A stretch of DNA of 64,000 nucleotides from CALBPI01 sp038531945 (GTDB taxonomy: Bacteria; Pseudomonadota; Gammaproteobacteria; Steroidobacterales; Woeseiaceae). A model generated the notes under the pieces. That model saw only the letters and a program-made list of their open reading frames with translations, ran no database searches and had not been told where the DNA came from. The stretch's first letter is position 1. The number at the start of each line of letters is the position of its first letter. Below, one piece after another: positions 56,660 to 64,000 of the stretch. Both the position numbers and the translations under genes were made by a program. The stretch is taken from positions 806,001-870,000 of the forward strand of contig JBCBBH010000001.1 in assembly GCA_038531945.1 (NCBI GenBank), in the 5' to 3' direction.

Positions 56660-58402
56660 CTAAGGCAGAATCGCTTCGACGATGCCCTCGCGACGTTTAT
56701 CGGCGGCGCCGTCGAGCGCGTCGTCACTAATCACGATGACATGCAGGCCGGAGTTTTCTCCTTCGCGCTCCTGCACGTTGTAGCCTCGGGCGGCCAGATC
56801 GTCCGCCGTCGATTTACCCGGCTCGACCGAGATCTCAACGCGGACTTTCTCGCCTCGCGCAACGAGGTTTGGATGATCCACTGCTTCCTGCGCCGACAGC
56901 CCCCAATCGAGCACGCCAATGATCGTCTTGGAAACATACGCTGGAATCGAGTTACCGCCGGGCGAGCCGGTGACCATTAGCAAGTCGCCATCGCTGTCGA
57001 AAATCATCGACGGTGACATCGATGAACGCGGCCGTCGGTTCGGCGCAATCGCGTTCGCCGGGCGACTTCCGTCGGCGGGCACCTCACGTGCAAAGTCCGT
57101 CATCTCATTGTTGAGTACGAAGCCCTTTGCCCACCGCTGCGTGCCGAATGGAGCTTCCACAGTCGCAGTCATGGATACTGCGTTGCCTTCTTGATCGATG
57201 ATAGAAAGGTGCGTCGTGCCAGCGGCTTCCTCTGTGGTGTCCACGCCGAACACTGCCGCCGTAGGCTCACCGCGAAGTACCGCGCCAGGATCACCGGGCG
57301 TCGGCGCCGCGTCTGGTGCAAATCTCTCGGTTGCACGATGTTTCAGGTAGGCAGGATCGAGTAGGTCGGCGAGCGGAATATCGACTTCATCCGGGTCACC
57401 GAAGTAATGATCCCGGTCCGCATACGCCAGTCGCTGCGCATCGACCCACGCGGCGATTTTGTCCGACCGATTTTCGGCGTCAATGGACAGGTGGTCGTAC
57501 AGCGCTGCAATCATGATCTGCGCACCGCCGGACGAGGGTGGCGATGGTGTGCAGATTTTCATGTCCCGGAACTCGCCGCAAATGACTTCACGTGTGAGCG
57601 CTTTGTAATTTCCAAAGTCTTCAAGGGTCAAACTTCCAGCGTTCGGTTCTGACTGCGCGGCTGCAACAATCGCCTGGGCAATCTCGCCGCTATAGAATGC
57701 ACTCGGGCCTTCCTCGGCAATGCGTGTCAGTGTCGCCGCATATTCCGGGTTCTTTCTGAGGTCACCCGCTTGCAGCGGCTCGCCGCCAGGGTAGAAGTAT
57801 TCTGCCGATCCGGGTGCCTCATCGAGGCGGCTGCGCTCGGCCATTGCCGGCAGAAAACCCGCAAGCCGAGGCGAGACTTCGAAGCCATCGGTTGCCAGTC
57901 GGATCGCAGGCTGGAACAGGTCCGCCCATGGCAGCTTCCCGTGCTGATCGTGTGCCAGTTTGTACATTGCAACGGCACCGGGCACGCCGATGGCTTTACC
58001 ACTTTGCCAGGCTTCAAAGAAGTTCATGACTTCGCCGTCGCGCATGAACATATCGACGGTCGCGCCCGCCGGGGCCATCTCCCGACCGTCGAAGAATGTC
58101 AGGCCGTCATCCTCGCGCTCATAAACCAGCATGAAACCACCGCCGCCGAGCCCCGAGCTTTGTGGTTCCACCAGTCCGAGCACCGCATGTGCAGCAATGG
58201 CCGCATCAACCGCGTGGCCGCCTCGCTTGAGCATCTCGGTCGCCGCTGCGACTGCATGCGGGTTGGCAGCGGTCGCCATTGCGCCGAGGTTCCATTCTCC
58301 ACCGTGTGTTTCGTTTTCTGGCACGGACGTCGCTGGGTCGTCGCCGCCTTTGCCGCAGGCTGTCAGAAGAGAAAGTAGGACAAGGGTCGAGAGCAGTTTC
58401 AT
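56660..58402 (-). CDS. ggt: Gamma-glutamyltransferase lipoprotein
   Basis: The 580-aa product has lipobox 'LLSLLTACGKGG'. The large subunit shows 'AMATAANPHAVAAATEMLKRGGHAVDAAIAAHAVLGLVEPQSSGLGGGGFMLVY' and 'PSPPSSGGAQIM'. The self-cleavage site is in 'EAAGTTHLSIID', where the first Thr becomes the N-terminal nucleophile of the small subunit, followed by 'NAVSMTATVEAPFG' and 'VTGSPGGNSIP'. It hydrolyses or transfers the gamma-glutamyl group of glutathione in the periplasm or at the membrane surface. It is monocistronic. Confidence 0.94.
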   Translation of the reverse strand: MKLLSTLVLLSLLTACGKGGDDPATSVPENETHGGEWNLGAMATAANPHAVAAATEMLKRGGHAVDAAIAAHAVLGLVEPQSSGLGGGGFMLVYEREDDGLTFFDGREMAPAGATVDMFMRDGEVMNFFEAWQSGKAIGVPGAVAMYKLAHDQHGKLPWADLFQPAIRLATDGFEVSPRLAGFLPAMAERSRLDEAPGSAEYFYPGGEPLQAGDLRKNPEYAATLTRIAEEGPSAFYSGEIAQAIVAAAQSEPNAGSLTLEDFGNYKALTREVICGEFRDMKICTPSPPSSGGAQIMIAALYDHLSIDAENRSDKIAAWVDAQRLAYADRDHYFGDPDEVDIPLADLLDPAYLKHRATERFAPDAAPTPGDPGAVLRGEPTAAVFGVDTTEEAAGTTHLSIIDQEGNAVSMTATVEAPFGTQRWAKGFVLNNEMTDFAREVPADGSRPANAIAPNRRPRSSMSPSMIFDSDGDLLMVTGSPGGNSIPAYVSKTIIGVLDWGLSAQEAVDHPNLVARGEKVRVEISVEPGKSTADDLAARGYNVQEREGENSGLHVIVISDDALDGAADKRREGIVEAILP

Positions 58403-58661
58403 TGATTGGGGTCCGTATCGGGAACGTCGGTCGCCACAATATACCCAACCATGGCGCGGCTTTCCTGACTATGTCTGCGGGAATCGTTCAACGGCAAGGG
58501 CCTACATCGCGGCCGGTTGATTCGAGCGGCGCTCGACTTCATCTAATCGCTGCGTCATGCTAATCCCAACGATCTCTGCGTTGGTTTCTGGCGCTACCTT
58601 TTCGTGGTGGTCGGTTTTCCTCTGCGGATTTGTGGTGGAGTCAATCGGTTCAGGGATCACT

Positions 58662-59564
58662 ATGAACATTTTCATGTCCGACTGGAATGATCCTCGCGAC
58701 AGCCTGCGGTTGGGTTTCAAAGACCTTGACGATACGTCCCGTGCAGGCACGCTCGTACGCGATTTCTTTGAGGCACGTGGACACCACGTACGCGTTACTG
58801 ACAAGCCACCAAAATGCGAAACGTTTGGCAATCCTGATTTTTTCGTGGGTATCGGTTGGGGGGATCCATTTGGTGTTGGCAACAAAGAGGAGATCGATGG
58901 CCGTGATCTTGGACCACAGACAGACTATCCTCTCGCGTGGTTGGGTGGCGCCAACTTGACGTCGCATCCGTTCAGCGTGGTGTATCGCAGCTATGTTCGC
59001 CCGGCGAAAGGCGAGCATGCAATGCGTCTTGAGGCCGACTTCGCGAACCCCGTTCCGAGTGAAAATGAGCCGGAACGCACACGCCGTATCCAACAGCAAG
59101 CGCAGATGATTTTGGATTGGGCATTGATTCAGTCGGAGGCGAAGCAACGCCGCTACGATGTAGCGTTGTCGTTCGCTGGAGAAGATCGCGAAACCGTAGA
59201 GAGCGTCGCGAAAGCACTAAAGTATCGCGGTGTGCGCGTGTTTTACGACCGTGACGAACAAGCGGAGCTTTGGGGGGAGAACCTGCTCACGCATCTCACT
59301 GAAATCTACCGTACGCAAGCCCGATTTACGGTGATCTTTATCTCAGAGCATTACATCAATAAGCCATGGACGCGTATAGAGCGGGAGGCCGCACAGGCAC
59401 GAGCATTCGAACAAAACGCCGCCTACGTCCTTCCTGTTCGATTGGACGATGCTGAGCTACCTGGATTGCTGCCGACAGTCTCGTATCTGGACTTACGACA
59501 GACCTCGGTAATCGATCTGGTCGATCTCATCATGAAGAAGTTGGGACGCATGCGTCGCATCTAA
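58662..59564 (+). CDS. TIR-domain protein with uncharacterised N-terminal domain
   Basis: The 300-aa product starts at ATG 58662 (AGGGA site). Residues 1-160 form a domain I do not recognise ('DPRDSLRLGFKDLDDTSRAGTLVRDFF', 'GNPDFFVGIGWGDPFG', 'MILDWALIQSEAKQ'). Residues 163-290 are a TIR domain: 'YDVALSFAGEDRETVESVAKALKYRGVRVFYD', 'FTVIFISEHYINKPWTRIEREAAQARAF' with the conserved W-T-R-x-E containing the candidate catalytic Glu, and 'YVLPVRLDD'. Bacterial TIR domains often cleave NAD or make cyclic ADP-ribose signals in antiphage defence. No partner effector gene is adjacent. It is close to a tRNA with duplicated ends. Confidence 0.88.
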   Translation: MNIFMSDWNDPRDSLRLGFKDLDDTSRAGTLVRDFFEARGHHVRVTDKPPKCETFGNPDFFVGIGWGDPFGVGNKEEIDGRDLGPQTDYPLAWLGGANLTSHPFSVVYRSYVRPAKGEHAMRLEADFANPVPSENEPERTRRIQQQAQMILDWALIQSEAKQRRYDVALSFAGEDRETVESVAKALKYRGVRVFYDRDEQAELWGENLLTHLTEIYRTQARFTVIFISEHYINKPWTRIEREAAQARAFEQNAAYVLPVRLDDAELPGLLPTVSYLDLRQTSVIDLVDLIMKKLGRMRRI

Positions 59565-59690
59565 ACGGTTTTTGGTGCGAGATTGAGATCCGTGGACTCG
59601 AAACCGACCCAGCCGCTGGATACCGACTGATACGCGGGTGTCATCGACGGATGTTGCTATAGCAACACTTTGAACCCACCGGAGCAGGGG

Positions 59691-59921
59691 ATGAGCCAGA
59701 ACAAAAGATCTCGCGATGTCGAAAAGGAGTACTCAGATGCTGAGACTATCCGTAAGCTTGAGCGACTGGTCGATTGCATGAAAACCGGTAAGCCGTTCGA
59801 GATCCAAGTGGCCGGCGAACGCATCTATGTGCCAGTGCGAGCACGCTTCACGATTGAGCATGAAAGGGGCGACGGCGAGGACGAGCTCGAGTTTCAGTTT
59901 CGCTGGTCACACAGCGGGTAG
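59691..59921 (+). CDS. Amphi-Trp domain small protein
   Basis: The 76-aa product starts at ATG 59691, directly after GGAGCAGGGG. It has 'DVEKEYSDAETIRKLERLVDCMKTGKPFEIQVAGERIYVP' and a C-terminal strand pattern 'FTIEHERGDGEDELEFQFRWS', which fits the amphi-Trp domain family of small proteins, known only by sequence. It lies 126 bp behind the TIR gene on the same strand. Confidence 0.75.
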   Translation: MSQNKRSRDVEKEYSDAETIRKLERLVDCMKTGKPFEIQVAGERIYVPVRARFTIEHERGDGEDELEFQFRWSHSG

Positions 59922-60008
59922 AGCGGGACCCACACGAGAGAGATCACAGCACCCGCGCTCGGCCTCGGTTCGAACCTGAGATTCGAATCTTGCGGTCGAC
60001 ATCATTAA

Positions 60009-60033
60009 AAAAGGGCCCGTAAAGGACCCTTTC
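60009..60033 (-). terminator. Terminator next to duplicated tRNA end
   Basis: On the minus strand AAAGGGTCC and GGGCCCTTT form a stem followed by a T run. It is nearly identical to the terminator following tRNA-Arg and lies behind the duplicated tRNA 3' end, so the terminator was copied together with it. Confidence 0.75.
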
Positions 60034-60057
60034 GTGATTGGCGCACCCGAGAGGATT
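60026..60057 (-). repeat. Duplicated tRNA-Arg 3' end
   Basis: These 32 bp match 60271-60302 with a single A/G difference. They include the CCA, the acceptor 3' strand and part of the T arm of tRNA-Arg. Such partial copies mark integration sites or tRNA-derived repeats. Confidence 0.8.
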
Positions 60058-60131
60058 GATTCAAATCGACTAGGGTCGATTTTCACCCCTGCGGGGCGCC
60101 CTTCGGGCGTCCAAAACGCTTACGCGTTTTG
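60051..60131. repeat. tRNA-derived hairpin repeat, copy A
   Basis: After the copied tRNA end comes GATTGATTC...GGGTCGA...TCACCC, then GCCCTTCGGGC and CAAAACGC-TTAC-GCGTTTTG hairpins. A shorter relative lies at 60390-60440. The layout suggests a tRNA-derived mobile or structural repeat rather than coding sequence. Confidence 0.6.
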
Positions 60132-60253
60132 TCGAACCCGGCAGCCAGCCAACGCTGGGTAAGGCGTTGAGCTTCAAGTGCTGCCGAAACCTCAACACCA
60201 AACGAGTCGCTGAGCTCAAATAGGTTCTCATCTACCCTCGGACTACCCAATCA

Positions 60254-60276
60254 AAAAGGGCCCCATTGGGACCCTT
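60254..60276 (-). terminator. Terminator of tRNA-Arg
   Basis: On the minus strand AAAGGGTCCC and GGGGCCCTTT form a GC-rich stem followed by five T. It starts a few bases after the tRNA CCA end. Confidence 0.85.
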
Positions 60277-60283
60277 TCGTGAT

Positions 60284-60360
60284 TGGCGCGCCCGAGAGGA
60301 TTCGAACCTCTGACCCCTGCCTTCGGAGGGCAGTACTCTATCCAGCTGAGCTACGGGCGC
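60284..60360 (-). tRNA. tRNA-Arg, anticodon CCG
   Basis: The minus strand folds as a 77-nt tRNA: acceptor GCGCCCG / CGGGCGC, D-arm GCTCAGCTGGATAGAGT, anticodon stem CTGCC / GGCAG with loop CTCCGAA (anticodon CCG), T-arm AGAGGTTCGAATCCTCT, discriminator G and encoded CCA. It reads CGG codons. Confidence 0.96.
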
Positions 60361-60389
60361 ATATCTTTATCGTAGCCGAATCTCTCGGC

Positions 60390-60440
60390 GAGAGGATTGA
60401 TTCGGATCGCTTTGGGTCGATCCTCACCCTTCGGGCTTCG
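60390..60440. repeat. tRNA-derived repeat, copy C
   Basis: AGAGGATTGATTCGGATCGC...GGGTCGATCCTCACCC followed by TTCGGGC repeats the pattern seen at 60051-60131. It lies just upstream of tRNA-Arg, so the tRNA is flanked on both sides by related sequence. Confidence 0.6.
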
Positions 60441-60580
60441 CGGCGGCAGCGCTAGGCTGCATCTTACACCAGGATTATGCGAACTGCGTCAAATTGATTT
60501 GGATCGTCGCGCGATGCGCTTGGACTCAGAACGGCGGGCGATGCACTAACCCACGCGCTCGATTTCACCGAGCGGTCAAC

Positions 60581-60853
60581 ATGCCAATCAAAAACGCCAT
60601 CCTTCGAATCCTACCCGGCTGCTACGTCGCTTCGGGGCTCCTCGTCACCATCGTTATGGCATACATCGGACTACACGATTATCAAACCATGGGTTGGCTG
60701 TTCGTTGGATTGCTCCTGCTCGTCAACGGCATCCACCTGGGCTCCCTAAACAAGGCCCACGAGATGGCAAGCAAGTCCGAGTGTACCGATATTCAATCGA
60801 ATGATGGTCGACCCCTCCAAACGGATTGGTCAACAGAAACGGTGGGTACGTAA
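60581..60853 (+). CDS. Small two-helix membrane protein, hypothetical
   Basis: The 90-aa product starts at ATG 60581 (GAGCGG upstream). It has two hydrophobic helices, 'YVASGLLVTIVMAYIGLHDY' and 'WLFVGLLLLVNGIHLGSL', and a polar C-terminal tail. No family recognised. A longer frame to 60494 is open but has no better start. Coding status is fairly likely from the membrane pattern only. Confidence 0.5.
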   Translation: MPIKNAILRILPGCYVASGLLVTIVMAYIGLHDYQTMGWLFVGLLLLVNGIHLGSLNKAHEMASKSECTDIQSNDGRPLQTDWSTETVGT

Positions 60854-61427
60854 TACCGATCCGAGTTCAAAGGTGTGGTGCTCTTTGAATCGTGTCGTCA
60901 TAAAACTCACACTGTGAGGATCGTTCGGCGCGAGCAAGTCGTTCGCGATCACGCGCCCGCACCCGGTTAAAGCGATCGATGCCAGGTCAATCACTCATGT
61001 CCTCGGCAATCTACTGTCCCGCAGCATCCTCAAGGGCCGACTCGACGTTCAAACTCAAACCGCTATCTCAAGGCTCCCTTTCTGGGGGCGCAGGTGCTCG
61101 TCCGGTTACCAACGAAACCGGATGCCTTCCAGAAAAGGTCGCGAACGATCAAAAACCGTAGGCAACGAACCGCGACACCGCGTCTGTCATCGGTTCGCGT
61201 GACAGCCCTCGCAATTCGACGTGGCAGTCTAAGTACAGTCATCGCCGCACAAAAATCCCATCAAAAAAATGTTTGGCCGGTTTTGGCGAAGTTTTTCGAT
61301 CTAGTTAATAACCCGGTCCGGAAAATCTATCAGAGTGGATCGCTACTACGACGAGAACGTACTGCCTGAGACAGTTCATGACCTACTTACAGAGTAACTC
61401 CCAAATGTCGAAGAGAGAAAAACAACA
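60854..61427. other. Intergenic region without supported features
   Basis: This stretch of about 570 bp contains short open frames of 60-91 codons that lack ribosome-binding sites and look random in composition. A more AT-rich part (61250-61330) may hold the promoter of the thioesterase-exporter operon. I see no RNA gene or clear repeat. Confidence 0.45.
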
Positions 61428-62009
61428 ATGAACCTCTACCTCAGACTGTTGTTGATCTGGCTGCGCAATCGGCGCAGCGGGGTTGCCCATCACCAACACG
61501 TTGCGCGTACCGCGTTCCGTGTTCTGCCGAATGACATCGATATGTTTGGGCATATGAACAACGGTCGTTATCTGCAAATCATGGACGTGGCGCGTGTCGA
61601 TTGGATGTTGCAGACCGGTATCGCAAATCAAATTCGCCAGCATCGCTGGGCGCCACTGCTCGGCGGTGGGGCTGTGCGCTTTCGACATTCTCTGCGGTTG
61701 TTTCAGCGGTACGAAGTACTGACGCGTCTTCTTGGCTGGGATGATCGCTGGTTCTACATCGAGCACACGTTTGTCGATAGGAGAGGTCGCCGTATCGCTG
61801 TCGGGATCACGCGCGCAGGACTACGAGAGAAAAACGGATGGGTCGCAGCCCAACAGGTCGCTGACGCCGTCGAGACGAACGCGATATCGCCCACGTTACC
61901 CGCCCACGTTATGGATTGGGCCGCATTTGAAAACGCGATCTGTCGTCACAGCACAACCGTGCTCACCGAAAAGCCGATGCCTTCGGTTCAATCTGCCAGC
62001 GGGTCGTGA
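61428..62009 (+). CDS. Hotdog-fold acyl-CoA thioesterase-like protein (THEM6/4HBT type)
   Basis: The 193-aa product starts at ATG 61428 behind a GAGAG site. 'FRVLPNDIDMFGHMNNGRYLQIMDVARVDWML' is the 4HBT hotdog motif (D-x-x-x-x-G-H-M-N-N). 'GGGAVRFRHSLRLFQRYEVLTRLLGWDDRWFYIEHTFV' is typical of THEM6-like thioesterases. It likely hydrolyses acyl-CoA or acts on a lipid. It lies 2 bp before an RND-type exporter, hinting at a joint lipid or hydrophobic-product pathway. Confidence 0.85.
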   Translation: MNLYLRLLLIWLRNRRSGVAHHQHVARTAFRVLPNDIDMFGHMNNGRYLQIMDVARVDWMLQTGIANQIRQHRWAPLLGGGAVRFRHSLRLFQRYEVLTRLLGWDDRWFYIEHTFVDRRGRRIAVGITRAGLREKNGWVAAQQVADAVETNAISPTLPAHVMDWAAFENAICRHSTTVLTEKPMPSVQSASGS

Positions 62010-62011
62010 CT

Positions 62012-64000
62012 ATGAAACCTATCAATCTACAACGCGTGTTTGAGCGCATTACTGCCCGGCCGATGATTGTGGTGATGATCGCAATTGTCCTTATCGGGTT
62101 TCTGGCATCGGGCCTGTCGCGACTGGTGAAGGACACATCGGTCAAAGCATTCATTCCCCCTGAGCATCCGTCGTTAATCGCCGACCAACGCGCCGAATCG
62201 TTGTTTGGATTGTCCGACACGATTGCCGTTGCGGTTTTAGCCGACGATGGTGAGACGATATTTCGTCCGGTGATGCTCCAACAAGTCACAGAGTTGACGG
62301 AAGCGATTCAGAGTCTCGACAACACTCGCTACGACCGGGTGATCAGTGTTGCGACCGAGTCCTCGATCCGAGGCGATGGCCAGGCGGTGATGATCGATCC
62401 GTACGTCGAAACACTGCCATTGAGTGCGGAAGACGCGCGGGGCGCGGCGTTACGCTGGTCAGAAATGGCACCCCATGTTGATACGCTCGTCAGCGCCGAT
62501 CGAACAGGTGCCGTGATATTGGCAGAGCTCGTTGACACGAGCGCAGCGGCCGCGACCTACGAGGCCGTCATGACGCTTGTCACCCAATATGACAAGGCAG
62601 GTACGACGTTGCATGTCGCGGGTCCAGGCGCAGTCAGTGGTTACCTCAGCCGCTACATCGATCAGGACGCGCGCAAACTGCAACCGCTAGTACTCGTTGC
62701 CGTGCTTGCGTTTATTCTGGCCGCTTTTCGACGGGTGCGAGCATTGACCGGCCCGTTGGTAGTCGTGATCGGATCTGCGGGTGGTGCGCTCGGTGCCATG
62801 GCGTGGCTTGGCATTCCTTATTACGCGATTACCAATGCGCTTCCGGTCATCATTGTGGCAATCGCTGTCGCAGACGCCATCCATATCCTGTCCGAATTCT
62901 TTCTCCGTCGGGAACGATCGCCTGACAAAGCTTGCCGCGAATTAGTCATTGAATCGATGAGTGAAATGGCTCGGCCAATCACGTTGACGACGCTCACCAC
63001 CGTCGCGGGCTTTAGCGGCATCGCACTCGCGTCGATAATGCCACCCATCACTTGGTTTGCGGTGTTCGCAGGACTGGGCGTTGTGTTTGCATGGGTATTG
63101 TCGATGCTAGTGCTGCCCAACGTCTTGCTGTTGGTTGATCCCGGACACAGCCCCGCCATCGCAAGATGGCATGCACGACGTGAAGCTCGACCGTCGATGC
63201 TCACCAAGTTTGCGAGCAAGCGCGCTTATGCCGTAGGCGTAATCTGCTTGGTGGCAGCGCTGACCATGATCGCGGTTGACGGCGCAGGCCGCCTTAAGAT
63301 TGACCGCTCACAGGTAGAAAATTTCGCACCGGGCGAGCCCATTCGCGTGGCCGACGCCCTGATAAACGAAGCGTTTGCCGGCACTACGTTCCTTGATGTC
63401 ATCGTATCGGGATCCGAGTCCGAATCCTTGCTCTCGGTCGAGGCAATGCAACAGATCCGTGCGTTACAGGCGTACGCGGAAACACTCCCGCATGTACGTA
63501 AAACTGTCAGCGTTGTTGACTACCTCGCTGCGTTACACGGTGCGCTGGAGTCATTGTTACCGCGCCAAATCTCTGAACGAACGCTGCCCGATAGCGATGC
63601 GCTGATCTCCGAAACGTTGTTCACGTACGAGCTGAATGCCGACCCCGCTGACCTTGAGGAGGAGATCGATCCAAACTACCAGCACGCGCTGGTCAGGATA
63701 ATTTTGGATGCAGACCGCTTCAGCGAAACGCGTGTCGTAGTCGAGGCAGTCGAGACCTATATCACCGATCACCTCAGCGGGGGGCTGCTGACGGCTTCAC
63801 TCGCCGGCGAGGCGAACACTAGCTATCACTGGATGACCCGTCTCGGCGATTCACACTTTCAAGGTGTGTTGTTGTCACTCGCGCTTGTCGTCGCGATTTC
63901 GAGTGTCATGTTTCGCTCTTTGATCTGCGGCGTGATTGCCACGATACCGGTCGCTCTGACCGTCGTTGCGCTGTACGCGTGCATGGGATGGTTTGGTATC
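62012..64000 (+). CDS. RND/MMPL-superfamily exporter (partial, runs off right edge)
   Basis: From ATG 62012 the frame stays open for 663 codons to the window end. It begins with one helix ('MIVVMIAIVLIGFLASGL'), a large periplasmic loop ('VKAFIPPEHPSL'), then five or six helices including 'LPVIIVAIAVADAIHILSEF' and 'MARPITLTTLTTVAGFSGIAL', the sterol-sensing/RND core of hydrophobe exporters. A second helix-loop unit starts near residue 405. The second helix bundle is cut off. Two base pairs separate it from the thioesterase gene. It probably moves lipids or hydrophobic molecules. Confidence 0.9.
   Translation, partial: MKPINLQRVFERITARPMIVVMIAIVLIGFLASGLSRLVKDTSVKAFIPPEHPSLIADQRAESLFGLSDTIAVAVLADDGETIFRPVMLQQVTELTEAIQSLDNTRYDRVISVATESSIRGDGQAVMIDPYVETLPLSAEDARGAALRWSEMAPHVDTLVSADRTGAVILAELVDTSAAAATYEAVMTLVTQYDKAGTTLHVAGPGAVSGYLSRYIDQDARKLQPLVLVAVLAFILAAFRRVRALTGPLVVVIGSAGGALGAMAWLGIPYYAITNALPVIIVAIAVADAIHILSEFFLRRERSPDKACRELVIESMSEMARPITLTTLTTVAGFSGIALASIMPPITWFAVFAGLGVVFAWVLSMLVLPNVLLLVDPGHSPAIARWHARREARPSMLTKFASKRAYAVGVICLVAALTMIAVDGAGRLKIDRSQVENFAPGEPIRVADALINEAFAGTTFLDVIVSGSESESLLSVEAMQQIRALQAYAETLPHVRKTVSVVDYLAALHGALESLLPRQISERTLPDSDALISETLFTYELNADPADLEEEIDPNYQHALVRIILDADRFSETRVVVEAVETYITDHLSGGLLTASLAGEANTSYHWMTRLGDSHFQGVLLSLALVVAISSVMFRSLICGVIATIPVALTVVALYACMGWFGI

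Noticed and set aside
60009..60131. CRISPR-like repeat cluster near the tRNA
   Set aside because: Only two or three diverged copies, no regular spacers, and the sequence is clearly tRNA-end plus terminator.

Overview
The window looks like chromosomal DNA of a free-living, probably aquatic gammaproteobacterium with moderately high GC. The evidence is a tRNA-Arg with an encoded CCA, lipoproteins and a TonB-type outer-membrane receptor, tandem NrdR boxes, cobalamin riboswitches and many periplasmic c-type cytochrome peroxidases. I cannot place it below class level from sequence alone.

Layout. 0-1.4 kb: a cut-off DUF2306 membrane protein diverging from a membrane-anchored LytTR regulator. 1.4-12 kb: a secreted GH5 glycosidase, then a giant exported protein that joins a copper-radical oxidase to a beta-propeller and a diheme cytochrome module, a MauG-like diheme peroxidase and a TIGR04325-type methyltransferase. 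12-25.7 kb: a compact hybrid NRPS-PKS cluster. A Sfp-type phosphopantetheinyl transferase diverges from a five-gene operon A-T / KS-AT-ACP-aminotransferase / C-A-T-C / two alpha-beta hydrolases. My hand reading predicts an amino-acid starter, one malonyl extension turned into a beta-amine, and glycine.

25.7-31.2 kb: a cobalamin-regulated island. Two cobalamin riboswitches point away from each other. One reads into a BLUF photoreceptor with a cobalamin-binding-like C-terminus; the other reads into nrdA-nrdB (class I ribonucleotide reductase) followed by a DUF71 PP-loop ATPase. Tandem NrdR boxes lie 31 bp apart upstream of the nrd riboswitch. 31.2-41 kb: mixed housekeeping and accessory genes, including a pectinacetylesterase-like enzyme, a TonB receptor broken by a frameshift, a LysR regulator, SelO, Mog and a rhomboid protease.

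41.3-49.5 kb: a seven-gene same-strand block coding almost only for exported proteins: an outer-membrane barrel, a DUF4384 lipoprotein, a Sel1/coiled-coil/caspase-like protease, an FG-GAP repeat protein, an orphan Hcp-like protein, a Tat-signal protein and a secreted unknown. I regard it as the best candidate for an undescribed system. 49.6-58.4 kb: a CadC-like wHTH/TPR regulator diverging from a diheme peroxidase, a methyltransferase, a UspA-SulP pair and a gamma-glutamyltransferase lipoprotein. 58.6-64 kb: a TIR protein, an amphi-Trp protein, a tRNA-Arg(CCG) with duplicated 3' end plus terminator, a small membrane protein, a thioesterase and an RND/MMPL exporter that runs off the window.
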